Below are positions 25,740 through 34,827 of a stretch of DNA of 64,000 nt, piece by piece. The DNA is from Pontibacter pamirensis (GTDB lineage: Bacteria; Bacteroidota; Bacteroidia; Cytophagales; Hymenobacteraceae), in assembly GCF_010015475.1 (NCBI RefSeq), contig NZ_SSNI01000023.1, positions 1 through 64,000 on the forward strand, read 5' to 3'. Made by a program: the position numbers and the translations under genes. The notes under the pieces were generated by a model, which searched no databases, was not told where the DNA came from, and saw only the letters and a list, made by a program, of their open reading frames with translations. The first letter of the stretch is position 1; each line of letters begins with the position of its first letter.

Positions 25740-26897
25740 CTAGAGGCTCATCATCAGAATTTCTTTTACGTCATCCACCTGTATATCGGCACGCTCACCC
25801 AGGTTCTTCACGCCCCGGTCCTGAAAACGCTGCACAATGTTTTGAATAGTGTCTTCCCCTACTTCGTAATCTGACAGGCTGGTACTAATTTCCATAGATT
25901 CAAAGAAAGAGATGGTAGCCTGTAGCGTGGCTTCTAAGCATTCATCTTCTGTTCCGGCATCTACACCCCATACTCGCCTGCCGTACTGGAGCAGCTTTTC
26001 TTTTTTAGATTCGCTCTTGTAACGGAGCAAAGATGGCAGCACAATAGCCAGGGTTCGGGCATGGTCAATGCCATGCAGCGCCGTTAGTTCATGGCCTATC
26101 ATATGCGTGGCCCAGTCGGTAGGCACTCCTACCCGAATTACTCCGTTGAGCGCCATCGTAGCACTCCACATAATGTTGGCCATCGTGTCGTAGTCCTGTG
26201 GGTTTAGCAACGCCTTCGGTCCTTCTTCTTTCAGAGTCAGTAGAATGGCTTCTGCCATACGGTCCTGAAGCGGCGCATTTACCGGATAGGTCAGGTATTG
26301 TTCCAGCACATGCGTAAAGGCATCCACCACACCGTTACTTATCTGTCGTAATGGCAACGTAAAGGTTGTTTCCGGGTCTAATATTGAAAATTTCGGGAAA
26401 GTATAAGGGCTGCCAAAGGATAACTTCTCTTTCGTTGATACTCTTGTAATCACGGCACCTGAGTTCATCTCCGAGCCTGTACCAGGCAATGTCAGCACTG
26501 ATCCAAAAGGAACTGCTCCTTTAACCTGTTCACGCTTTGCAAGTATATCCCAGGGATCTTCTCCTTCATATGACATCGCGGCCACAATGAATTTTGTTCC
26601 GTCAATCACAGAACCACCACCTACTGCCAGTACAAAATCTATTTCCTGGCGTTTTGCTATTTCCACCGCCTGCATCAGTGTTTCGTAGTGTGGGTTAGGT
26701 TCAATGTTACTGAATTCGATGACAGTGTGGCCTTCCAGGGCTTTCATCACCTGTTCGTATACACCGTTTTTCCTGATACTGCCCCCGCCGTACGTCACCA
26801 TTACGCGTGCGTCGGCAGATATTTCTTTGGCTATTGTACTGATTTGTCCTTTGCCGAAAATTATTTTAACCGGATTATAAAAAGTGAAGTTATTCAT
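25740..26897 (-). CDS. yqhD: Iron-containing alcohol dehydrogenase, YqhD type
   Basis: 385 aa, the usual length. It reduces aldehydes with NADPH. The N-terminal MNNFTFYNPVKIIFGKGQI and VTYGGGSIRKNGVYEQV are typical of YqhD. The nucleotide-binding motif VLAVGGGSVIDGTKF is near residue 90, and the divalent-metal ligands lie in GVVDAFTHVLEQY and IGHELTALHGIDHARTL (D and three H). YqhD-type enzymes protect against aldehydes formed from lipid peroxidation. The gene is monocistronic, with the NADP-dependent oxidoreductase gene upstream. Confidence 0.94.
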   Translation of the reverse strand: MNNFTFYNPVKIIFGKGQISTIAKEISADARVMVTYGGGSIRKNGVYEQVMKALEGHTVIEFSNIEPNPHYETLMQAVEIAKRQEIDFVLAVGGGSVIDGTKFIVAAMSYEGEDPWDILAKREQVKGAVPFGSVLTLPGTGSEMNSGAVITRVSTKEKLSFGSPYTFPKFSILDPETTFTLPLRQISNGVVDAFTHVLEQYLTYPVNAPLQDRMAEAILLTLKEEGPKALLNPQDYDTMANIMWSATMALNGVIRVGVPTDWATHMIGHELTALHGIDHARTLAIVLPSLLRYKSESKKEKLLQYGRRVWGVDAGTEDECLEATLQATISFFESMEISTSLSDYEVGEDTIQNIVQRFQDRGVKNLGERADIQVDDVKEILMMSL

Positions 26898-27004
26898 TTT
26901 AATGTTAAGTAATTTTATAAGTAAAAGTGGTGAACGGCAACAGCAATTTGCTTAAACCGATGCGCAGATAGTAAAAAGGAGACGATGCTGCAATTTGGCA
27001 AAAT

Positions 27005-28018
27005 TCAGGCTTTCCGCTCCGCAACTTTTACCAACTGTTTGCCTGTGTTTTCACCTGAAAAGAGCCCTAAGAATGCTTTTGGCAGCTGCTCAAAGCCTTC
27101 TTTCACGGTTTCCTGGTACTGCAGTTTACTTTCCTGCAGCCAGTTAGCCAGTTCTTTTGCCGCATGGCCGAACTCGCTGGCATAATCATTTACAATAAAG
27201 CCTTTAATCTGAGCGCTTTTCTTCAGCAGAATCGGCTCTACCCGCAGCCCTGTAGCCGGACTGGTATTATTGTAAAAAGCAATCTGACCACAGATGGCAA
27301 TGCGACCGAACTTATTCAGCGAATGATACACAGCATCAGAAATCTCACCGCCCACATTATCAAAATATATGTCAACGCCATCCGGACAAGCCTTTGCTAC
27401 TGCTTCGTTTATGTTACCGGTAGTTTTATAGTTAATGCCTTCATCGAAGCCCAGTTCATTTTTGAGATAATCTATTTTATCGTCTGAACCGGCAATGCCC
27501 ACTACACGGCAACCTTTTAATTTGGCTATTTGCCCCACCAAAGTGCCCACCGCTCCTGCTGCACCAGATACTACCACTGTTTCGCCCTTTTTTGGCTGCC
27601 CGATATGCAGGAGTCCGAAGTAAGCAGTAAGGCCGGGCATACCTAAAATACCTAAGTGGTAACTCAGCGGCGCCATATCCGGGTCAATCACATTCAGGCC
27701 TTTGCCATTGTGCACTACATACTGCTGCCATGGCAGGTTGCCCACAACCACAGCTCCTTTTTGCAGCCCTTCGTTTTTGCTTTCCACTACTTCAGCCACA
27801 ACACCACCCATAATGGGTTTGCCTACCTCATAAGGCGCTACATATGACTTAGCATCGCTCATACGGCCACGCATGTAAGGGTCAACAGATATGTATAGTG
27901 CTTTTAGCAGCACCTCTTCCTCTTGTATAGCAGCCACATCAGTTTGTGTGAACTCAAAGTTATCCTCCGCAGGCATTCCTTTCGGGCGACTGCCTAATAA
28001 TATCGTTTTATTCTGCAT
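27005..28018 (-). CDS. NADP-dependent oxidoreductase, CurA/LTB4DH type
   Basis: 337 aa. A zinc-independent medium-chain reductase that saturates the double bond of enones or curcumin-like substrates with NADPH. The family sequences YISVDPYMRGRM, GGVVAEVVESKN, AAGAVGTLVGQIAKLKGCRVVGIAGSDDK (the dinucleotide-binding loop) and IYFDNVGGE are all present. No catalytic zinc cysteines exist, as expected. It shares its strand with the alcohol dehydrogenase, 107 nt away, and both detoxify carbonyl compounds, so co-regulation is plausible. Confidence 0.93.
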   Translation of the reverse strand: MQNKTILLGSRPKGMPAEDNFEFTQTDVAAIQEEEVLLKALYISVDPYMRGRMSDAKSYVAPYEVGKPIMGGVVAEVVESKNEGLQKGAVVVGNLPWQQYVVHNGKGLNVIDPDMAPLSYHLGILGMPGLTAYFGLLHIGQPKKGETVVVSGAAGAVGTLVGQIAKLKGCRVVGIAGSDDKIDYLKNELGFDEGINYKTTGNINEAVAKACPDGVDIYFDNVGGEISDAVYHSLNKFGRIAICGQIAFYNNTSPATGLRVEPILLKKSAQIKGFIVNDYASEFGHAAKELANWLQESKLQYQETVKEGFEQLPKAFLGLFSGENTGKQLVKVAERKA

Positions 28019-28314
28019 TTTTTATTTAGCGTAAATAGTACTTTAATTGACGAACAACCACCTTTTAACGTTTTTGTTTAATGTTTTAACAGTAAAGTTT
28101 ATCCTACTTATTTACCTTTTCCTACCCAACTGATGGATAAGAGTTTAGCTTTTTTAAGGTAAAAGCAGCAGCTGCCTGGCAGTAAAAACAAGGCCTTATT
28201 GGTTGCGTAAAAATGCAGGCAGGCACAGAGCATAACAGTTGGATATGCTCCTGAGAAAGACCCTAACAATCATATAGCTGCTATATTCTTTCGCTATATT
28301 TCCATCAGAATCAC
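28019..28314. other. Gap between the divergent reductase and efp genes
   Basis: About 300 nt with regulatory content for both sides. Only the efp promoter box, immediately to the right, was recognised. Confidence 0.35.
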
Positions 28315-28322
28315 TAACTTTG
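28315..28322 (+). promoter_or_regulatory. -7 box of efp
   Basis: TAACTTTG, an exact TAnnTTTG match, about 68 nt before the start codon. A good TTG at -33 is not visible. Confidence 0.5.
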
Positions 28323-28390
28323 CTTTGCAAGACAACTAAAACAAAATTACTTTTACCCCGAATTCACGACACGCTAAAGAGTTAATCTGT

Positions 28391-28954
28391 ATGGCAACCA
28401 CAGCTGATATTAAAAACGGAGTTTGCATGGAGTTCAACAATGACCTTTATGTTGTAACAGAGTTCCAGCACGTAAAGCCTGGCAAAGGCCCTGCTTTTGT
28501 TAGAACAAAGCTTAAAAACATCAAAACCGGCAAAGTGATTGACAACACTTTCTCTTCCGGCCATAAGATTGTTACAGCCCGTGTAGAGCAACGCCCACAC
28601 CAGTTTATTTATAAAGACGACCTGGGCTATAATTTTATGGACATGAATACTTTTGAGCAGGTTTCACTAGAAGAGCACATGGTGCCTTTTGCTGACCTGA
28701 TGAAAGAAGGTCAGGAAGTAACCATCCTTTTCCATGCAGAAACTGAGTCGCCGCTAACTTGCGAAATTCCTCCTTTTGTGGAGTTGATGATTACCTACAC
28801 TGAGCCGGGCCTGAAAGGAGATACAGCAACCAATGCTTCCAAGCCAGCCATTGTAGAAACAGGCGCTACCATTCAGGTGCCCCTTTTCATTGGTCAGGAT
28901 GAAAAAATTAAAGTGGACACTCGTACATATTCATACGCAGAGAGAGTTAAATAA
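28391..28954 (+). CDS. efp: Translation elongation factor P
   Basis: 187 aa, the standard length. It binds the ribosome near the P site and relieves stalling at proline runs. The tip loop reads HVKPGKGPAFVRTK, with K32 at the position that is modified or bare in this lineage. The C-terminal domain has the signatures FHAETESPLTCEIPPFVEL and TYSYAERVK. It begins the run efp-accB-accC; accB starts 3 nt after its stop. Confidence 0.98.
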   Translation: MATTADIKNGVCMEFNNDLYVVTEFQHVKPGKGPAFVRTKLKNIKTGKVIDNTFSSGHKIVTARVEQRPHQFIYKDDLGYNFMDMNTFEQVSLEEHMVPFADLMKEGQEVTILFHAETESPLTCEIPPFVELMITYTEPGLKGDTATNASKPAIVETGATIQVPLFIGQDEKIKVDTRTYSYAERVK

Positions 28955-28957
28955 CAC

Positions 28958-29455
28958 ATGAAAGCTAAAGAAATTCAGGAACTAATCGACTTCATCGCCA
29001 AATCCGGCCTGAACAAAGTAAACATTGAAACAGAGGAGTTCAAAATCTCGGTAAAACGTGATCCGGACCAGAAGATTAAGTATGTGAAAGACTCAGGCGC
29101 ATCGCATGCTGCTGCACCTGCCGCTCCACTACCTTCTCCTCAGGCCGCTGCCCCGGCAGCCGTTGCAGCTCCGGCACTTGCCGCCGCCGCTGCACCAGCC
29201 AACGAAGAGAGCAAGTACGTGGCCATTAAGGCCCCTATGATTGGTACCTTCTACCGTGCATCAGGCCCGGAGTCTCCTATTTTTGCGAATGTAGGCGACG
29301 AAGTGAAAAAAGGCCAAGTGATCTGCATCATCGAAGCTATGAAGTTATTCAACGAGATTGAATCTGAAGTATCAGGTAAAATCGTGAAGGTGCTGGTAGA
29401 CAATGCCTCCCCGGTAGAATATGATCAGCCACTGTTCCTGGTGGACCCTAGCTAA
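28958..29455 (+). CDS. accB: Acetyl-CoA carboxylase biotin carboxyl carrier protein
   Basis: 165 aa. The N-terminal helix region is followed by an Ala/Pro linker (about residues 48-85), then the biotinyl domain; the biotinylated lysine is K129 in EAMKLF. It carries CO2 between biotin carboxylase and the carboxyltransferase for malonyl-CoA synthesis in the cytoplasm. It is coupled to efp (3-nt gap) and accC (144-nt repeat-containing gap). Confidence 0.98.
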   Translation: MKAKEIQELIDFIAKSGLNKVNIETEEFKISVKRDPDQKIKYVKDSGASHAAAPAAPLPSPQAAAPAAVAAPALAAAAAPANEESKYVAIKAPMIGTFYRASGPESPIFANVGDEVKKGQVICIIEAMKLFNEIESEVSGKIVKVLVDNASPVEYDQPLFLVDPS

Positions 29456-29599
29456 TGTGCTAATTACTTGATGTGCTAATGTTCTAATTATTTGCAGCTT
29501 ACTTAGTTAAACTGCTTAAATAATTTCAATATTAGCACTTTGTTTTAGTGACTTTTAAATCAGCACATTAACACATTTACTAATTAGCACACTAACACC
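29456..29599. repeat. Low-complexity intergenic repeat between accB and accC
   Basis: The 144-nt gap is built from variants of GTGCTAAT and its complement ATTAGCAC. TGTGCTAATTA at 29456-29466 is matched by TAATTAGCACA at 29581-29591, an 11-bp inverted repeat. Similar AT-rich motifs are common between genes in Bacteroidota, and here they interrupt an otherwise tight operon. Confidence 0.6.
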
Positions 29600-30946
29600 A
29601 TGTTTAAGAAGATACTAATCGCCAACCGTGGCGAGATTGCATTACGCATCATTCGTACCTGCAAAGAGATGGGCATTAAAACGGTGGCCGTGTATTCTAC
29701 CGCCGACAAGGAAAGCCTGCATGTGCGCTTTGCTGATGAGGCTGTATGTATCGGACCTCCTGCCAGCGCGCAATCTTACCTGAACATCCCTAATATTATA
29801 GCTGCTGCAGAAATCACAAATGCGGATGCCATTCACCCTGGCTATGGCTTCTTGTCTGAGAACGCAGAATTCTCCCGTATCTGTGCCGAGAACCATATCA
29901 AATTCATAGGTGCCTCTCCTGAGATGATTAACTCCATGGGCGACAAAGCTTCGGCAAAGGCAACCATGAGAAAAGCTGGCGTGCCTACTATACCAGGCTC
30001 AGAAGGACTGCTGAAGTCGATGGAAGAAGGCATCAGGTTAGCAAACAAGATTAAGTACCCGGTTATTCTGAAAGCAACTGCCGGTGGTGGTGGCAAGGGT
30101 ATGCGCATTGCCAAGAATGATGCCGAATTCGAGAAGGGCTGGAACGATGCCCGCGCCGAGGCGAAGGCTGCTTTCGGTAACGACGGCATCTATCTGGAGA
30201 AGTTTGTGGTAGAGCCGCGCCATATCGAGATTCAGCTGATCGGTGACCAGTACGGAAACGCAGCGCACCTTTCAGAGCGTGACTGCTCTATTCAGCGCCG
30301 CCACCAGAAACTGGTGGAAGAAACACCTTCTCCGTTCATTACCGACGATCTGCGCGAACGAATGGGTGCGGCAGCCATTGCAGGTGCCAAAGCCATCAAC
30401 TACGAAGGCGTGGGTACTATTGAGTTCCTGGTAGACAAAGACCGCGAGTTTTACTTTATGGAGATGAACACGCGTATCCAGGTAGAGCACCCTATTACAG
30501 AAGAAGTAATTGACTACGACCTGATAAAGGAGCAAATAAAAGTAGCTGCCGGTGAAAGAATATCTGGTAAGAACTACTTCCCTAAGAAGCATGCTATCGA
30601 GTGCCGCATTAACGCGGAAGACCCTAAAAACGGCTTCCGTCCTTCTCCAGGCAAAATCGTGAACCTGCACTTGCCTGGAGGCCATGGCGTGCGCGTGGAT
30701 TCACACGTTTACTCTGGTTATACCATTCCGCCAAACTACGACTCCATGATTGCGAAGCTGATTGTAAGTGCGCAGACACGTGAGGAGGCATTGGTAAAAA
30801 TGAAGCGGGCGCTGAGCGAGTTTGTAATTGAAGGCATCAAGACAACCGTGCCTTTCCATCTTAAGTTAATGGATGATAAAGGCTTCAAAGAAGGTAACTT
30901 CACGACAGCTTATCTTGATAATTTTGACTTTAAGTCTCTGGACTAA
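29600..30946 (+). CDS. accC: Acetyl-CoA carboxylase biotin carboxylase subunit
   Basis: 448 aa. ATP-dependent carboxylation of the biotin on AccB. ATP-grasp features: the glycine loop [14 protein letters not shown], the catalytic [21 protein letters not shown] with R at the active site, and the N-terminal [18 protein letters not shown]. All key residues seem present. It follows accB and is terminated 22 nt past its stop. Confidence 0.98.
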   Translation: MFKKILIANRGEIALRIIRTCKEMGIKTVAVYSTADKESLHVRFADEAVCIGPPASAQSYLNIPNIIAAAEITNADAIHPGYGFLSENAEFSRICAENHIKFIGASPEMINSMGDKASAKATMRKAGVPTIPGSEGLLKSMEEGIRLANKIKYPVILKATAGGGGKGMRIAKNDAEFEKGWNDARAEAKAAFGNDGIYLEKFVVEPRHIEIQLIGDQYGNAAHLSERDCSIQRRHQKLVEETPSPFITDDLRERMGAAAIAGAKAINYEGVGTIEFLVDKDREFYFMEMNTRIQVEHPITEEVIDYDLIKEQIKVAAGERISGKNYFPKKHAIECRINAEDPKNGFRPSPGKIVNLHLPGGHGVRVDSHVYSGYTIPPNYDSMIAKLIVSAQTREEALVKMKRALSEFVIEGIKTTVPFHLKLMDDKGFKEGNFTTAYLDNFDFKSLD

Positions 30947-30968
30947 ACGCAATCTTTATAAATTACAG

Positions 30969-30996
30969 GCCCCAACTTTTGAGTTGGGGCTTTTTT
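30969..30996 (+). terminator. Terminator of the efp-accB-accC run
   Basis: GCCCCAACT, a TTTG loop, AGTTGGGGC, then six T residues. A textbook intrinsic terminator. Confidence 0.92.
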
Positions 30997-31042
30997 GTTT
31001 ATGTGTGTAATCAATATACTCTGTTTTGCATCTTGTTACTAT

Positions 31043-31984
31043 ATGAAATCGATAAAAGCTATATGGTGCCTGTGGCTTGTCATTCTTCTCACGCAGGCAA
31101 GCTGTGTTTCACAGCTCTTTATTGAGCGTACTTTGCCGGCAGAGGTTCCGGTTACAGCGAACCAATGGAAGGTGGTGGTCCTGAACCGTTATAATGCTGA
31201 CTTATTGCCCTACAAGCGGGAGAAAAAGGTAGATGTATACGCTGATGGAGCCATGCATGCCTTTGCCGGTGTGTTGGATGCCATAGACAGTGACATGACC
31301 TATAGCATCGTTGCTACAGATACAGCAGCCTATACTACTTATGGCAGTGGAACGGTTCTGTCTACCACACAGGTACAGCATATATATTATAAGCACCCAC
31401 ACCACCTTCTCCTAACTCTCGACATCTTCGATACTTATATGGAGCAGGAAGTAGAACGGGTACAAGAAGAAGATGGAGATGTTACCAAAACAGCATACTA
31501 TACTTTATTCTCCAAATCCAGCTGGACCCTGTATGATAGCACTGGTATAGTGCTGGATCGTGTGTCGCTAAAACGGGATGAGTTGTATGACTCCAGAGGC
31601 GTCATCAGTGGTTTGCTGGCTGTGGGCCCCGCCATTAGTAATGCAGGTCCCGTAGTAAATGACCTAGCATACCAGACCGGCATGGATTACTGGCAGCGCC
31701 TATCACCTCAGTCAGTTTCTTTCATTCGTCCCTACTACTCAAACAAAGCCTTTGCGCCCGCGGCATCTCAAATGGCTGCAGGTAACTGGACGGAAGCTAT
31801 AACTTTACTAAAGCCGCTGACTGAAATTCAAAAAAAGAAAGAAGCCGCCAAGGCTGCCTATAACCTGGCCGTAGTTTATGAAGCCATGGGCCAGATAGAA
31901 GAGGCGAAATATTGGGCTAACATAGCTTCAGGCAAAAACAACAAGTTTGCGCTGCTGTTGCTTTCTGACTTAGATCTGTATTGA
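31043..31984 (+). CDS. DUF6340 family lipoprotein-like protein
   Basis: 313 aa. The N-terminus MKSIKAIWCLWLVILLTQASC is a signal peptide with a lipobox-like end, so the protein is probably anchored to a membrane. The middle part (PYKREKKVDVYADGAMHAF... IVATDTAAY) is typical of the Bacteroidota family DUF6340, and the C-terminus has a TPR-like pair (ALxPLTEIQKKKEAAKAAYNLAVVYEAMGQIEEAKYW). No enzymatic motif. The ATG at 31043 is chosen because the earlier frame gives an unlikely leader overlapping the accC terminator. Confidence 0.85.
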   Translation: MKSIKAIWCLWLVILLTQASCVSQLFIERTLPAEVPVTANQWKVVVLNRYNADLLPYKREKKVDVYADGAMHAFAGVLDAIDSDMTYSIVATDTAAYTTYGSGTVLSTTQVQHIYYKHPHHLLLTLDIFDTYMEQEVERVQEEDGDVTKTAYYTLFSKSSWTLYDSTGIVLDRVSLKRDELYDSRGVISGLLAVGPAISNAGPVVNDLAYQTGMDYWQRLSPQSVSFIRPYYSNKAFAPAASQMAAGNWTEAITLLKPLTEIQKKKEAAKAAYNLAVVYEAMGQIEEAKYWANIASGKNNKFALLLLSDLDLY

Positions 31985-32014
31985 GATTTTACCTATAAGC
32001 TCTCATAAAATAAT

Positions 32015-32047
32015 AAGAGCCCCACCTGGTATAGGTAAAGGGCTCTT
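32015..32047. terminator. Terminator between convergent genes
   Basis: AAGAGCCC and GGGCTCTT with an inner CACCT/AGGT pairing. It lies between the DUF6340 gene and the DUF3109 gene and can serve both. Confidence 0.7.
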
Positions 32048-32067
32048 GTTGTATAATTCGTTCAATG

Positions 32068-32649
32068 CTAAACTTTAGCAGGCTTCTCCTCTTCTGCTAT
32101 CACCTGCTCCAATTCATTATACCAGCTTTCGCCATACTTCCGGATGAGCGGCTCTTTCAGAAACTGGTATACACGCACACCTAAATCCACACCAAAGCTA
32201 CAGGCTTGGGCACAGATGCTCCACCTATCATAATTCAGTGCTTCGAAATCGTCATACTTTGTCACGCGAATCGGGTATAGATGGCAGGAGATCGGTTTCT
32301 TCCAGTTAATTTTGCCATCGTTGTAAGCCTGTTCTATGGCACATTTCAGCGTTTTGTCTTCGTCGTAAATGGCAAAGGCACATTCCCGGTTGTTGATGGT
32401 TGGGGTAGAGAAATCACCTTCCCAGTCTTTGATGTAAAGCCCCTGCTCCCCCACAGCGTGCTTTCCGGCACCCGTCATGTAAGGCTTTATTTGCTCATAG
32501 CTGTCCTGCAGAATAGCTAATTCTTCCTCTTCTAAGGGGGCTCCCAGATCACCTTCTACACAGCAGGCTCCTTTGCATTTCTCAAGGTTACAAACAAAAA
32601 ACTGATCACGTACGTCATCACTGATGACTGTATTCTGTAGGACTATCAT
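32068..32649 (-). CDS. DUF3109 family cysteine-rich protein
   Basis: 193 aa, cytoplasmic. Cysteines occur in clusters: [11 protein letters not shown] near residue 20, [19 protein letters not shown] in the middle, CHLYPIR and CAQACSFG toward the end. This pattern resembles the YkgJ-type zinc/iron-sulfur proteins and is diagnostic of DUF3109. A metal cofactor is likely but the reaction is unknown. It is separated from the Sel1/ankyrin gene by about 260 nt. Confidence 0.9.
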   Translation of the reverse strand: MIVLQNTVISDDVRDQFFVCNLEKCKGACCVEGDLGAPLEEEELAILQDSYEQIKPYMTGAGKHAVGEQGLYIKDWEGDFSTPTINNRECAFAIYDEDKTLKCAIEQAYNDGKINWKKPISCHLYPIRVTKYDDFEALNYDRWSICAQACSFGVDLGVRVYQFLKEPLIRKYGESWYNELEQVIAEEEKPAKV

Positions 32650-32911
32650 TTTTAAAAGGACTTACGGCAATGGATAAAATAGATATAGATGTAGAATCTA
32701 ATCCAATTGCCAATATTAATGGAAGACAAAGGTAGCCATAAAATAGTTTAAAGCGGCTGCAAGAAGGCATGCACTTGATTTGGATAAGCAATTTCGATGA
32801 CCAACAGGTAATCGGCAAGATTCATCTCCAACCCAGCTTATAAACGGTAGAGACAAATTGGTTTAAACTTAGAAAAATGTAAAGCGGCTACCTCTCGCCA
32901 TAACAGATGCT

Positions 32912-34531
32912 CTACTCCTGCCTCTTTGGTGAGCCCGAAGCCATCAGGATGTTCTTCACGTTATGCTGTTTTGTGTAATCTATGGCTGCTTTGCCTTTAT
33001 TATCTACTAATTTGGCATCTGCCCCAGCCTGCAGCAGCGCAAGGATGATTTCGAAGTTAGCGTTTATTTCACAGGCCAGCATGAGCGGAGTCTTTCCCTC
33101 GTTGTTTTTGATGTTCGGATTGGCGCCTGCCTGCAGCAGTTTTTCCAGCTCCATAATACCAATGTGCTGCCCAATCGTGGACTGCAGGGCCTGCGTCAGC
33201 ACAGTGTTGCCTTCTTTATCCTGTATATTCGGGTCAGCACCATTATTAAGGAGAGTATCCAGCAACATTACCTGCTCCATTTCATAGTACTCAGATCTGA
33301 TTCGGGAACTGCTAACCACGTAATGAAGGGCTGTTTTGCCATCTTTGTCCTGCGCATTTACCTCGGCACCATTCTTCAGGAGCTGCGCCACTGTTTTAAA
33401 GCGTACTTCCGGCTCGTATGACACGCCATAATCCTCCAGCAGCATGGGCACATACACCGTATGCATCAGTGGTGTACGGCCATGTAAGTTTGCGGTATAT
33501 TCTTCCGGAACTGCCAGCGAGTTTACGTTACCTCCCGCCGCAATAGCACGCTGCAACATCTCCGGGTCACGGGTGATGGCTGCAATTACTACTTTCTGAT
33601 CTGGTGTCTGGTTGATGTACAGTAGCTGCTCGTAGGCACTGATGCTGCCTTTTTCTACTGCCTTGCGGTATAACTGGCGCGCCTTGTCTATTTTCACTTC
33701 GCCCAGGGTGCCTTCTTCATAAAGCAGCGCCAGGGTATAAGACGCCTGCCTATCCCCTGCTTCCACTCCCTTATTAAGCCAGTATAAGGCTTTTTCATTG
33801 TCTTTGGCTACGCCTTCACCGTTCAGGTACAGGTTAGCCAGAGACGCATAGGCTGCCACATCGTTCGCCTCTGCAGCACGGATAAGATAGTTAAAGGCTA
33901 AGCCCTTGTCTACCATCTCGCCAAAACCGGTATAGTACATACTCCCCAGCATCCGGTTGCTAAAAGCATCACCCGCCACAGCTTTCTCTCGAATTTCTAT
34001 ACCTGCTGTGCGCATACGCTGCACGAACCGACGCTCATCGTCTTTATTACGCAACACCATTGTCTCAGCCATGCCTAAGTGGCCAAGAAGGCTTCCTTCA
34101 TCCACCGCCAGTTTATAATAATGGTAGGCTGAATCACTGTTGGCAGCAAAGTACTTCTCCGCATTCTGCAGTTGCTGAACTGTATCTATCTGCACCGAAT
34201 CATACTTCAGCTCCCGGAACTGGTGCATGCGGCCAATAAAGTAATAGGCATCGTTGTCGCCCTGTGCAATGGCTTCCTTAAACTTATTGTAAGCCTCCTC
34301 ATAACGCAGCAGCTTGTAATAAGCCATCGCCTCGTCCATTGCCGGTGTACGCCATATCTTCTTGGTAACTACAATGGGTGCAGGGGCAGCTGCAGCTTTA
34401 GCAGATGCAGTAACAGTTACTTTGGGTGCATCTGTCGAATCGGCTTTGTCTATAGTCTTCTCAGGCACACTTTGTGCAAACCCAACCTGGCTTGCGCCGC
34501 CTAATAACAAGATGAGTAGCAAGTGCTTCAT
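32912..34531 (-). CDS. Secreted Sel1-repeat and ankyrin-repeat protein
   Basis: 539 aa. Signal peptide at about residues 1-19 (MKHLLLILLLGGASQVGFA). Residues about 60-300 contain Sel1/TPR-like repeats (YAKLANLYLNGEGVAKDNEKALYWLNK-type units, ending in AYEQL). Residues about 350-525 contain four ankyrin repeats (GRTPLMHTVYV, DGKTALHYVVSSS, EGNTVLTQALQS, EGKTPLMLACEINANFEIILALLQAGADAKL). Both repeat types are protein-binding scaffolds, so it probably organises periplasmic or surface complexes. The ATG at 34531 is chosen because upstream residues do not fit a signal peptide. Confidence 0.88.
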   Translation of the reverse strand: MKHLLLILLLGGASQVGFAQSVPEKTIDKADSTDAPKVTVTASAKAAAAPAPIVVTKKIWRTPAMDEAMAYYKLLRYEEAYNKFKEAIAQGDNDAYYFIGRMHQFRELKYDSVQIDTVQQLQNAEKYFAANSDSAYHYYKLAVDEGSLLGHLGMAETMVLRNKDDERRFVQRMRTAGIEIREKAVAGDAFSNRMLGSMYYTGFGEMVDKGLAFNYLIRAAEANDVAAYASLANLYLNGEGVAKDNEKALYWLNKGVEAGDRQASYTLALLYEEGTLGEVKIDKARQLYRKAVEKGSISAYEQLLYINQTPDQKVVIAAITRDPEMLQRAIAAGGNVNSLAVPEEYTANLHGRTPLMHTVYVPMLLEDYGVSYEPEVRFKTVAQLLKNGAEVNAQDKDGKTALHYVVSSSRIRSEYYEMEQVMLLDTLLNNGADPNIQDKEGNTVLTQALQSTIGQHIGIMELEKLLQAGANPNIKNNEGKTPLMLACEINANFEIILALLQAGADAKLVDNKGKAAIDYTKQHNVKNILMASGSPKRQE

Positions 34532-34827
34532 AATAGGTATGTGAGGTAGTATATGTGCGATGTTAATATTCTTCACTAGCAAACTTCATGCAAAGAAACC
34601 AACTCTGCGGCTGTAAATCAAAAACATGCCAGCCCTGAAGTTAAAGAAATTTAAATTTACAATACAAAAGCTTACATGTAACGCTTTAGAGTTTGTTCCT
34701 GTTCATCTGAAGGCATTTATCTTTTGTATTAGAGCACGTGCCATGCCAAAAAAGGAAAGCCGGTTCAGAAAACGAAATTGTATTCGTAAATTGCGGTAGA
34801 TTTTAAGACGCACGCGGAAGAGAAGAA

